From Zygnema cylindricum (lineage: Eukaryota; Streptophyta; Zygnematophyceae; Zygnematales; Zygnemataceae), in assembly GCA_037447655.1 (NCBI GenBank), contig JBBHKE010000440.1:202934-266933 (forward strand): 64,000 nt of DNA, given 5' to 3'. The translations under genes were made by a program, and so were the position numbers. The notes under the pieces were generated by a model that did not search any database, was not told the origin of the DNA, and saw only the letters and a list, made by a program, of their open reading frames with translations. Below, piece after piece: positions 33,092 to 42,151 of the stretch (the first letter of the stretch is position 1; every line of letters starts with the position of its first letter).

Positions 33092-34100
33092 AGGTCCTCA
33101 ATATCGGCAGCTCACACGAAGCGCGTAGGATAACCCTGACCCCTAGGTGTTTCAACAAGAATAACTACCACCTTGGCAGACAAAAACTCTGACCAACTTT
33201 ATCACGTGAAGAGAAGACTCCCCTGGGTCACTAACAAAAAGAATCTGTTAATTTGCTCGTCTGGGCAGTAAGTTATGAAGTGTCAAAGTTAACATTTTGT
33301 ACAAAAGCGCTCTGTGAGAGAGGTGACTACCTACCAAATTTTCTAAGTCATAAATCCCTCTCTAAACCCTGTACTTCTAGAGTACGACACCAATCAGAAT
33401 ACTGTGTCGTACAAAAAGGTACAAGTGTCTGATTACTTTTTGTACGACCATCGTATGGCTAAAACAAAATGTTGACGCCTGCCATATCTAGATTCGCTCC
33501 CATATTCTCCGGAGATGCCGCAAGCCAGTGAGGTTTTGCCACGTGTCAATTGACGTGGCGGTGACCTAAAAACCGCCAAAACGCATATTACGCTATCTTG
33601 GCACCTATCGTGGTTGTTCGATCAAAACTGGCTTTCAACTCTAGACGTCGAAAAATAATTGCGCCGTCTTTGTTTTGCGAAGTACCGTAAGCCGTACTAT
33701 ACTCAAACTGTGTCTATGTGCCAGAAGTCAATTTGCGCCGTTAAATGAATTTATCTATGTCTACATCTTTAAAATATTTAACGAACCCTATGTACTACAG
33801 CACTGGTCTTGGACTCTAGGAGAAATCTAACGACTTTTGGTAACTTTAACGGACTAGTTACGAGGATCAAATCCTGGGTCCGTCAAGTAACTTTTGATAA
33901 ACGTGCCAAAACTACTGCTTGTCTCTCTTTGTGGACAGCATAGGCAGCCATGGTTCTAGCTCCCTCTCTAATCTTCAATGATTGCGACAAGTGTGGGAGT
34001 TGATGAGAGAAGTTAGAGGGAGAGTGAATCTGTTTTTTTTGTGCATTTTTTTTTACATGTTTTGATCTAGAAAATACTAAAAGAACCATTAATATCTATA
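33072..34100 (-). repeat. LTR of copia I (1029 bp)
   Basis: Starts TATAGATATTAATGG at 34100 (TG decayed to TA) and ends TCATAATTGCA at 33072. T-arm-like hairpin AGGATCAAATCCT at 33863-33875; GTAC-containing promoter near 33380-33450. Confidence 0.82.
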
Positions 34101-34619
34101 GTGGACGTCTGTCATCTAGGGAGCCATTGTTCCTCCTCCCGTATTTTTCGGTGTCCAATAAAATAGTGCCACATGGCATTGTGTGACGTTGTCTCCGATA
34201 GGCGCGAAAAGTTCATTTTGGGGTGGCGGCTTCAATGACGACCATTCGATCAAGGCATTTTATACGGTCAGATTGACGTCTGTGCATTTCATCCAATTTA
34301 CGTGTATATTTTTGTTCGTTCATTCTATTAAATCAATTAGCCGTCGCGTTAATGTTTAAATAGCTATCACGCCCCATATACGTAACGATTCTAAAACGAC
34401 TTAGCGGATACGGCGGACGACTGTTTTACTGGCGATTACTCTGTAAGGACCAGGATGAAATATTGGTTTAGTCACATATCCTATTTTGTCAGAGGTCGGT
34501 TTTACTGTTTGTCTCCTTAGCTGCTTGAAGACAGCCATGGCTGCCCAAGTCTTAGTGACTACAACAAGAATTTAGACTTAGAGTGGAAACTTAAGCAAAC
34601 TAGAAAATACACTTCAACA
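34101..34619 (-). repeat. LTR of copia J, truncated
   Basis: Starts TGTTGAAGTGTATTTTCTAG at 34619 after the PPT and is cut at 34101. U3 only; decayed T-arm-like hairpin near 34446-34470. Confidence 0.75.
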
Positions 34620-35872
34620 CTCCCCTTATTTTCTAGTATTGTTTTTCTTTTATCCCACATTTCTTTCTCCAAAATATCAGTTTTGGGGATGACACACGTT
34701 TTGTCATCATATGCTCTACCATTTCTCCATCTGGTTTATTTTCTTATTTTATGCTTTTATTCTCAACCTTTTCCCTAACAAACCTCAGTGTAACATCCAT
34801 CTGCTTTGCCTTAAAACGATATTTGGGATTGGTGCTTTGCCTTAAAATGATGTTTGGGATTGGCTGCAATGGCAATTGCAGTCTGACTATCATTGAACAC
34901 ACTCTGCACACCACTTTTCATAAAATCAAGCTTTTGGAGCAAGGATTTCACCCACATTAATTCATTTACAGCAGAGCAAAAGGCCATGTACTCAACCTCC
35001 ATTGTTGACTGAGCAACAACCCTTTGTTGTTTGCTGCTCCAACAGTAAGCCCCATACCCAAAATAAAATAAATATCCAAATGCACACCTTCTCATTGGAG
35101 CATCCCCATAACTTGTATCACTCCAAGTGGTGACGTCAATATTATCCCCCCCGAATGCAACCACAGATCTCTTGTTCCTATCAAGTACCGCATGACCCTC
35201 TTGGTTGCTTCCCAATCTTTCTTTCCTTTGATCATTCAAAATCCTACTTAATATTCCTACAACTGCTGCTATATATATCTGACGCGTACTGTTCATAAAA
35301 TAGATCAAGTTAATGACAACTTATCTGTACATAATATATATCATAAACTCTCTTTCCTCCGGTCCTAACTTATCATCGAAGACCACAACTCCCCTTTCTG
35401 AACTCCCCTCATTTATCTTCTTTAAATCCATTGGAGTCGTATAACTATTTGTTTTATCCATTTGAAATATTTCTTGCATGTTTCTAATTGCCTCTTTTTG
35501 AGTTAGTCTAATTATTTTCTTCTCTCTACCCCTCTCTATTTGAATTCCCAAAATATATTTTGTTTCCCCCAAATCCTTCAAATCAAATCTACTATTTAGA
35601 TCCTTTTCAGTCCATTAATTTTCTCCATTGATTTACTTAAAACAAGCAAGTCATCAACATAGATTGCAATGAAATTTATACCTTCCTCATCCTCAAAGAG
35701 ATAGATGGGATGATCCGAGCTGATTCAAACATATCACAAATTTGTCAAAAACTCGTCGAACGTTTTGTTCCAAGGCGCGGAGCCTGCTTCAGTCTATGAA
35801 GAGACTATCAATCTGCACACCTTGCTTTCTTCTCCTTTCTCCAAATCCCTTCTGACTGTCGCTGTTGAAATC
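34620..35872 (-). pseudogene. Copia J reverse transcriptase and RNase H fragment
   Basis: The minus frame 35308-34811 holds RNase H with DVTTWSDTSYGD, TMEVEYMA and FNDSQTA (the usual CDN is NDS). The 35581-35321 frame has the RT end (LGETKYILGIQIERG, IRLTQKEAI). Upstream pieces to 35872 include YVDDLLVLSKS and a decayed LKQAPR region. Homologous to B RT/RNase H. Cut by LTR K. Confidence 0.85.
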
Positions 35873-36771
35873 TGAGGTTTTGTTGTATTTTATAGATCAA
35901 AATGTAGAAAACTAAAAGGTCTTATTTGGCAATCATGCTCTGCCTTTCCCTCTCTCTAGTCCCTATACTTGTTATACTTGTTATAGGCACTGCAGATTGG
36001 TGAGAGAGAAAGGTAGAGCTATGAGTGGCTGAGCAGCTAGAAGAAGATAGTGGGATCAGCCCTTGCAAAAAGTTGACGGACAAAGGATTTGATCCTGATT
36101 TGATCATGGTCCCTACAGTCAAACTAGCCAACCGTCTTATCCTATAGTCTAGAACCTGTGCTGGGATATATTGGGTTTGATAAACATATAAACAGATAAT
36201 AGTGGACTAAGAGGATTGACGAAATTATGGGACTGTAACATAAGTTCAGTTAGGTATTTTTGCAGGCGCACGGATAGCACGAAATTCAGTGGTGCGAAAA
36301 CTTAATTTCAACGGAGCGAAGTAAATGTTGGTTAACATTTGACGGCTCCCATCCAAGCCGCCATTACAAAATGGCCGCCATGGTTGTTTGCGGTCGTCAC
36401 TTCACCAAACGCCACGTGGCACTCTATCGGTAGTTGGTAGAATTTGCGAGAAAACTCGAGATAAGTCTAGAGGTGACGAGCCCCCTCTCCATGGCCATGT
36501 CGTAGGGTGGCTATATAGGAAGCAGTACCTTCCTGCACAGTACACTCATCTAATTGGTTCAGTACCTCAGTACTAGGGGGTTTAGAGAGGGGTTTAGGAC
36601 TTAGAGAATTTTGAGTAGGTAGCCGCCCCTCTCCGAGAGAGCTTGTATAAAAAGTGGCATCTTGGCCTTTTGATAACTAATCGCCTCGTTGGGCGTTTTA
36701 AGCAATTCTTTTTCCATTGGGCTCACGGGAGTCTTGCCTTCACAGGGGTCAAGGTATTTAGATTCATTGCC
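35873..36771 (+). repeat. Copia LTR K, plus strand, 3'-truncated
   Basis: Starts TGTTGAAATCTGAGG inside RT of J. It is B-like through the leader: hairpin AAAGGATTTGATCCTG (36089-36104), TATA-like TATAAAAAG (36646-36654) and CTTCACAGGGGTC, then stops matching near 36750 at the L boundary. Confidence 0.75.
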
Positions 36772-37445
36772 TGTTGATTTGACATAAGTGGTGCCACGGA
36801 AAAAGAAGAAGATGCACCGGCAATTACCATAATAATCAATACACAAAGAGGAAACTCTCACGAAAACCCACAAAACACCAACTTCACAATGAAGCCTCAA
36901 GCAAACCAAAACACCTTAGGTTTGAAAATTTGCCGCAATGTAAATTATACAACAAAGAAATCACATGCACAATTTCACAAGGTTTTGACCAAAGATCACT
37001 ATAATCTTGTAATTCAAAGACACCCAAAAACGGTTTCGCAGTTTTACATACAAGGAACTCCTAACTCCAAAAATATGCTAAGTCTTATATATACAAGTGA
37101 ACCTACAGCTGATCTGGCCGTACCACAACTAGCGTGGTCGATTGGTACACTTAACCTTATCAAGACAAAACTCGTCGTCAACCGTACACGAATATTTACA
37201 TTAATCTAAAAACTGACAACCTCTAAAGTGAAATAGTACGTTGTCAAAGCTCGTCCGGTGAAATGACGGCGCAATCAATATTTCTCTTCCAAAAATGGTT
37301 GCAAACTCCGTCCACCGTCAACGCATTCTTTTATCACCAAAGATGAACCTCCACGTGTAAATCCGGTCCCCAAATGAAACTGTACTCCGTTGTCTTGAAC
37401 GAACAATCTTGACTTCCTCACGTACCAATTTGTTTGCCTGGGGTG
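36772..37445 (-). repeat. 3' LTR of L, 3' part
   Basis: Ends ATGTCAAATCAACA at 36772, giving a gag-type ATG 14 nt before the end, in the same frame phase as the other families. Interrupted by G at 37445. Related to LTR M over the leader (AACTTCACAATGA, TTTGAAAATTTGCCGCAAT). Confidence 0.75.
37441..37445. repeat. Probable target duplication of G, left
   Basis: GGGTG; the right flank 42002-42006 is GAGTG, one mismatch out of five. Confidence 0.65.
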
Positions 37446-38792
37446 TGAAACTCTGAGACCTCCATTGGCCCTCAGAGTATGCAGATCCAAAAGAAGCTAA
37501 TCTAGATAGTGCCGACTCCAAGTTAATATAAACCCAAGTGACTGACCCCTTGACAGTCAGAACCCCAATATTGATTCACCCCTGTGAAATAACACTTTCT
37601 GTGTGCTCAGTTCCACCACAGAATGCAAAGTTAGAATATGAGATTTGGACACATTCACCCACTTTGACTTTCCCTTAGAAATACAGCCACCCTGGCAGAC
37701 AAAAACTCTGACCGACTACACCCTTGTGTAGCCTGGACTCCCCTGAGTCCGCAGCAAAAAGAATCACTGAAAATGGTCAAGTAAATTGATAGTTATGGCT
37801 GGCCAAAGTTTGCCATTTATACAGGGTGCTCTCTGGGAGAGGCAGCTACTTACCCAGAATTTTCTAAGTCCTATCCCCTCTCTAAAACTCTATCTACTGA
37901 GGTACGGACCAATCACATTACTGTATAGTACACAAAGGTACAGATGCCGGTGTACCTTCTGTACGGTCATCGTACAACATGGCTAAAAAACCAACAAATG
38001 TCCTATCCGGATTCGCTCTTATAATCTCCGGAATTCCTGCCTCCCAATCTCATCTCTCCACGTGGCACCAGGTCATGCCGCGTCATAAAAACACCGTACG
38101 AAAAAGTACAAGTGCCGGAGTACTTTCTGTACGTACATTGTACGATGTCGCCATAGTGCGACATTTGTAATTCCCGGATTTGTTTTCTGCCGTTCCGGAA
38201 ATTACGTAATCCTGTACGATGTTGCCACGTGTCATCCGGAGTGGCGGCGTCTGCAAACCGCCAAATTATCCTTTCGCGTAGCCGGCGCTAATCACGGCCG
38301 TCCGATGTATTTCGGCATTCAATTGTAGCCGTTGAAAATTGGTGAGCGGTATTTGTTTCGCTATCGAAACAAATGCGCGGTATCCGTTCCGTACCCGTAC
38401 TGTACTCCGTACTAAACTAAACTGTCTCTATGTAGTAAACATCGTAACCCAGTTAAATGGAAGATCCTATCTATAACTGTTTAAATATTTATCAAACCCT
38501 AAGCGTAGTAGCACTATTCGTAGACTAAATGGACAAAGCTGACGGCTACTGAACTGTTGACGGACGGTAGGTACCAGGATCAATTCCTGGGTCCGTCAAA
38601 TACATTTTTGGTAAACATACCTATATTATCTATTCCTGTCTCTCTGGAAAGCTTAGGCAGCCATGGCTCTAGCTCCCTCTCCAGCCTTCAGTGACTACGA
38701 CAAGTGTGGGGGCTTGGAGGAGGGAGTCAGAGGCAGACTGCCTCTACTCTTCTCTATCTAACAAAGACCTAGAAAATACCCAAATATCAACA
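37446..38792 (-). repeat. 3' LTR of G (1347 bp)
   Basis: Starts TGTTGATATTTGGG at 38792, ends GTCTCAGAGTTTCA at 37446. It contains two copies of the GTAC promoter block (37898-37980 and 38095-38145), which makes it longer than its ~1-kb relatives. T-arm-like hairpin at 38557-38599. Differences from the 5' copy noted at about 37629, 37743, 37987, 38343, 38439 and 38602. Confidence 0.93.
38557..38599. other. U3 hairpin with tRNA T-arm/B-box-like core
   Basis: On the plus strand TTGACGGAC (38557-38565) pairs with GTCCGTCAA (38591-38599), enclosing CCAGG-ATCAATT-CCTGG, a 5-bp stem with 7-nt loop like a tRNA T-arm; a TTTTT run follows at 38605-38609. The same structure is found in at least eleven LTRs here, with compensatory stem changes. 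It is antisense to the element. Confidence 0.65.
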
Positions 38793-38809
38793 CTCCCCTT
38801 ATTTTCTAG
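38769..38809 (-). promoter_or_regulatory. Polypurine tract with inverted repeat (G)
   Basis: CTAGAAAATA at 38769-38778 and TATTTTCTAG at 38800-38809 flank the LTR start and the PPT (AAATAAGGGGAG on the minus strand). Same stem as in B, different loop. Confidence 0.75.
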
Positions 38810-38820
38810 TCTACTTCCTT

Positions 38821-40674
38821 TCAACTCTTACAAACAAAATAAACAAAACACTCCCTTCCCTTTTTCCTTTTTCTTTTCTTTTTCCTTTTATATAACTTAA
38901 GAAATATGCTCTCGTATTTAAAACACTGCATTAGATGAAATGAAATTATAACTGCATCACACATTTCATTTAGCATCCCACTTATCATAAATCCGAGCAA
39001 AGATTTTATCCACCTTATCTCTTTTCTATCCACACTAAATCCACTTTCCCTCTTGCAATTCAAACAACCAGCCCCATCTCCAATCTGCAGCACACACCCT
39101 GAGGCTAACCCTTTTACAGGCACACCTTCATAAATACCATCACTCCCTTTAGTGAGGTCAAACCCATTACCCCCAAAACATGAACTTTCCTCACTCTCTC
39201 CCATGGATTTCTTTCCACTCTCACTTTCTAAATTTATTCCCAATAAACCTTTCTCCTCCCCTAAACCTTTCATTAAGTATTCCTCTTCTTCCTTATCTTT
39301 TAACACTCCTAGTTTCACTTCTCCCCTTTCCTCGGAATCCGTTGAAGTCTCCTTTTCCGACCAGTTTTCTTTTTCTAAAAAATTCTCCTCATTATTTTTA
39401 TTTTTCCCTTTTTCAATAATTGGTCCTAGATCCGACTTACTCATTTCTAAGTCATACACTCTACACTCCTCGACATCCTCAAGTACCTCCTCTCTCTTTA
39501 CTTCCCTTATACCTCCAAAAGCACACTGTTGCCTTCGTGCAATTACTGTGTGCTTTTCTTTCTTCCCCATACTACTAATCTGGAGAAGCTCTAAAATATC
39601 TTCATCCTCTTTCTCCTCTTCCCCTTCTTCCTCCTCATCCACATTCCAACTTCTAAGTTTTTCCAAACAAGGGCATTCTTCCATATAATGACCAGGTTCC
39701 CTACAAAAGAAGCAAACCCCTTTTTTCAAAGATCCCGTGTCTTTTCTTCTCCCTCTTTTTCCACCAAAGTTCCGATAAGGTTTACCTTTGTCTTTCTTCC
39801 TCTCATCACGCTTCCGCTTGTCACCACCGTTCCTCTCATCACGCTTCCGCCAATCACCACCAGCTGAAAAAGCATTGACCCTGTCCTTTCCCCTTCGAAG
39901 CTCCAAAGTGCTTTCCCTCACAAGAATTATCCCCATGGTAAAGCTCCAAGTCCATGAGGAGCCATCCCTTGCCTGCATACGATAAATAATGCTTTCGTAC
40001 TCACTTGGGAGTTTCATAAGTAGTGTATTAATCTTACCCTCCTCAGATTCTACACATCCCGCACTAGCTAGCTCAACATATAACGCAGCAATATCATTGC
40101 AAAACTCTATCATGCTACCGCCTTTATAAACATAGGCATCTATTTCCTGTTTTACTAATTGCTGCCTCTGAATAGTCTCACTCTTATAAATCTGAATTAG
40201 TACTTCCCATATCTCTGAAGACTTGGTTAGACTTAAAAGAGTGATAGTTATCGACTTACACACATATCTAAGTATGAGATGTTTTGCTATAGTGTTTTTG
40301 TATTCCCATATTTTTCTGTCATTTTCCTCAGTTTTAATCCCTACATGTGGTACCATAGCTGAGAGCCTAGCTCCCCTCACCATAGGTGTCCCTTTTTCCT
40401 TCTCCCCTATTTCCCCATCCACGGAAAGATTCTTCCCTTCACCTTCCGTTGCATCTGAGCTCCGGATGATATTCTGGGCAGCCTCAGATGAATCTCCATA
40501 GTAAGCTCCTCCAAAGCCAGGTGGCGGACATCTCACTTGTCCCGAAACGATTCCCCATAAGTGCTTCTCAAAAAGCAATCCCGCCATTGTAAACTCCCAA
40601 TAAGTGAAGTCTGTTCCATCGAACATAGGCACCCTAGATGGTGGGCCCATAACCTGAAACTCTGAGACCTCCAT
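38821..40674 (-). CDS. Gag polyprotein of non-autonomous copia G, 617 aa
   Basis: The ATG at 40674 is inside the 5' LTR; codons 7-10 (QVMG) span the LTR end and primer site. The gag core lies at residues 120-235 (KHLILRYV, ETIQRQQLVKQEIDAYVYKGG, FCNDIAALYVELASAG, LLMKLPSEYESIIYRMQ). A basic spacer follows at 256-318 and a CCHC knuckle C321-C324-H329-C334. An acidic run follows at 346-362; ARRQQCAFGG (379-388) matches the sequence just before protease in B. RVYDLE (405-410) resembles the end of integrase. Residues 506-578 align with B RNase H (SD of the first catalytic block and a later CD remain, the Glu block is lost). A KR-rich tail ends it. It would build particles and package RNA; no enzyme domain is complete. 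Also possible: translation from the ATG in the primer site (codon 9). Confidence 0.88.
   Translation of the reverse strand: MEVSEFQVMGPPSRVPMFDGTDFTYWEFTMAGLLFEKHLWGIVSGQVRCPPPGFGGAYYGDSSEAAQNIIRSSDATEGEGKNLSVDGEIGEKEKGTPMVRGARLSAMVPHVGIKTEENDRKIWEYKNTIAKHLILRYVCKSITITLLSLTKSSEIWEVLIQIYKSETIQRQQLVKQEIDAYVYKGGSMIEFCNDIAALYVELASAGCVESEEGKINTLLMKLPSEYESIIYRMQARDGSSWTWSFTMGIILVRESTLELRRGKDRVNAFSAGGDWRKRDERNGGDKRKRDERKKDKGKPYRNFGGKRGRRKDTGSLKKGVCFFCREPGHYMEECPCLEKLRSWNVDEEEEGEEEKEDEDILELLQISSMGKKEKHTVIARRQQCAFGGIREVKREEVLEDVEECRVYDLEMSKSDLGPIIEKGKNKNNEENFLEKENWSEKETSTDSEERGEVKLGVLKDKEEEEYLMKGLGEEKGLLGINLESESGKKSMGESEESSCFGGNGFDLTKGSDGIYEGVPVKGLASGCVLQIGDGAGCLNCKRESGFSVDRKEIRWIKSLLGFMISGMLNEMCDAVIISFHLMQCFKYESIFLKLYKRKKKRKRKKGRECFVYFVCKS
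40640..40654 (-). promoter_or_regulatory. Half-tRNA primer-binding site of G
   Basis: GGTTATGGGCCCACC on the minus strand right after LTR end 40655. It is the reverse complement of GGTGGGCCCATAACC, which from memory is the anticodon stem-loop of plant initiator tRNA-Met. Drosophila copia is known to use a cleaved tRNA at the equivalent place. Confidence 0.85.
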
Positions 40675-42001
40675 TGGCCCTCAGAGTATGCAGATCCAAA
40701 AGAAGCTAATCTAGATAGTGCCGACTCCAAGTTAATATAAACCCAAGTGACTGACCCCTTGACAGTCAGAACCCCAATATTGATTCACCCCTGTGAAATA
40801 ACACTTTATGTGTGCTCAGTTCCACCACAGAATGCAAAGTTAGAATATGAGATTTGGACACATTCACCCACTTTGACTTTCCCTTAGAAATACAGCCACC
40901 CTGGCAGACAAAAACTCTGACCGACTACACCCCTGTGTAGCCTGGACTCCCCTGAGTCCGCAGCAAAAAGAATCACTGAAAATGGTCAAGTAAATTGATA
41001 GTTATGGCTGGCCAAAGTTTGCCATTTATACAGGGTGCTCTCTGGGAGAGGCAGCTACTTACCCAGAATTTTCTAAGTCCTATCCCCTCTCTAAAACTCT
41101 ATCTACTGAGGTACGGACCAATCACATTACTGTATAGTACACAAAGGTACAGATGCCGGTGTACCTTCTGTACGGTCATCGTACAACATGGCTAAAAAGC
41201 CAACAAATGTCCTATCCGGATTCGCTCTTATAATCTCCGGAATTCCTGCCTCCCAATCTCATCTCTCCACGTGGCACCAGGTCATGCCGCGTCATAAAAA
41301 CACCGTACGAAAAAGTACAAGTGCCGGAGTACTTTCTGTACGTACATTGTACGATGTCGCCATAGTGCGACATTTGTAATTCCCGGATTTGTTTTCTGCC
41401 GTTCCGGAAATTACGTAATCCTGTACGATGTTGCCACGTGTCATCCGGAGTGGCGGCGTCTGCAAACCGCCAAATTATCCTTTCGCGTAGCCGGCGCTAA
41501 TCACGGCCGTCCGATGTATTTCGGCATTCAATTGTAGCCGTTGAAAATTGGTGCGCGGTATTTGTTTCGCTATCGAAACAAATGCGCGGTATCCGTTCCG
41601 TACCCGTACTGTACTCCGTACTAAACTAAACTGTCTCTATGTAGTAAATATCGTAACCCAGTTAAATGGAAGATCCTATCTATAACTGTTTAAATATTTA
41701 TCAAACCCTAAGCGTAGTAGCACTATTCGTAGACTAAATGGACAAAGCTGACGGCTACTGAACTGTTGACGGACGGTAGGTACCAGGATCAATTCCTGGG
41801 TCCGTCAAATATATTTTTGGTAAACATACCTATATTATCTATTCCTGTCTCTCTGGAAAGCTTAGGCAGCCATGGCTCTAGCTCCCTCTCCAGCCTTCAG
41901 TGACTACGACAAGTGTGGGGGCTTGGAGGAGGGAGTCAGAGGCAGACTGCCTCTACTCTTCTCTATCTAACAAAGACCTAGAAAATACCCAAATATCAAC
42001 A
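40655..42001 (-). repeat. 5' LTR of G (1347 bp)
   Basis: Same length as the 3' LTR. Starts at 42001 and ends at 40655 next to the primer site. Drives gag: GTAC blocks, ATTGG box, then the TATA-like box and a leader of roughly 320 nt to the ATG. Confidence 0.93.
41023..41032 (-). promoter_or_regulatory. TATA-like box of G promoter
   Basis: TGTATAAATG on the minus strand, in the position where C and H have TATAAAAG. The transcript start is inferred about 30 nt downstream, so R/U5 would include the leader and the gag ATG. Confidence 0.5.
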
Positions 42002-42151
42002 GAGTGTACTGAATCTGTGTACTCCCTTCGGAGTTACATACAACACTAAATCTTGTCTACGACACTTTGTCTTGTACACAAAAATGACTAAGTCCGGAAT
42101 ATCTTTCTCACACATGAGATATAGAGAGGCTAAAGGTTTTCAAAAACAACA
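42002..42151 (-). repeat. 3' LTR of L, 5' part
   Basis: Begins TGTTGTTTTTGAAAACC at 42151 after the PPT (GGTTTAGAGGAG, minus strand) and continues at 37445 beyond G. Confidence 0.78.

Larger units (their letters stand above)
37446..42001 (-). mobile_element. Young gag-only copia element G
   Basis: Complete element of 4556 bp: two 1347-bp LTRs that differ, by my reading, at about six positions, the half-tRNA primer site, one uninterrupted 617-codon ORF, and a PPT. Protease, integrase and RT are absent. LTR near-identity and the open frame point to recent transposition, which must have used enzymes supplied by relatives (inference). H is an older member of the same design. Confidence 0.92.

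Noticed and set aside
36889-37209. 106-codon ORF near 37 kb
   Set aside because: Part of the L LTR leader; the equivalent stretch in LTR M (44500-44700) has many stops.
39152-39688. 178-codon Ser-rich plus-strand ORF
   Set aside because: Exact shadow of the charged region of the G gag ORF on the minus strand.
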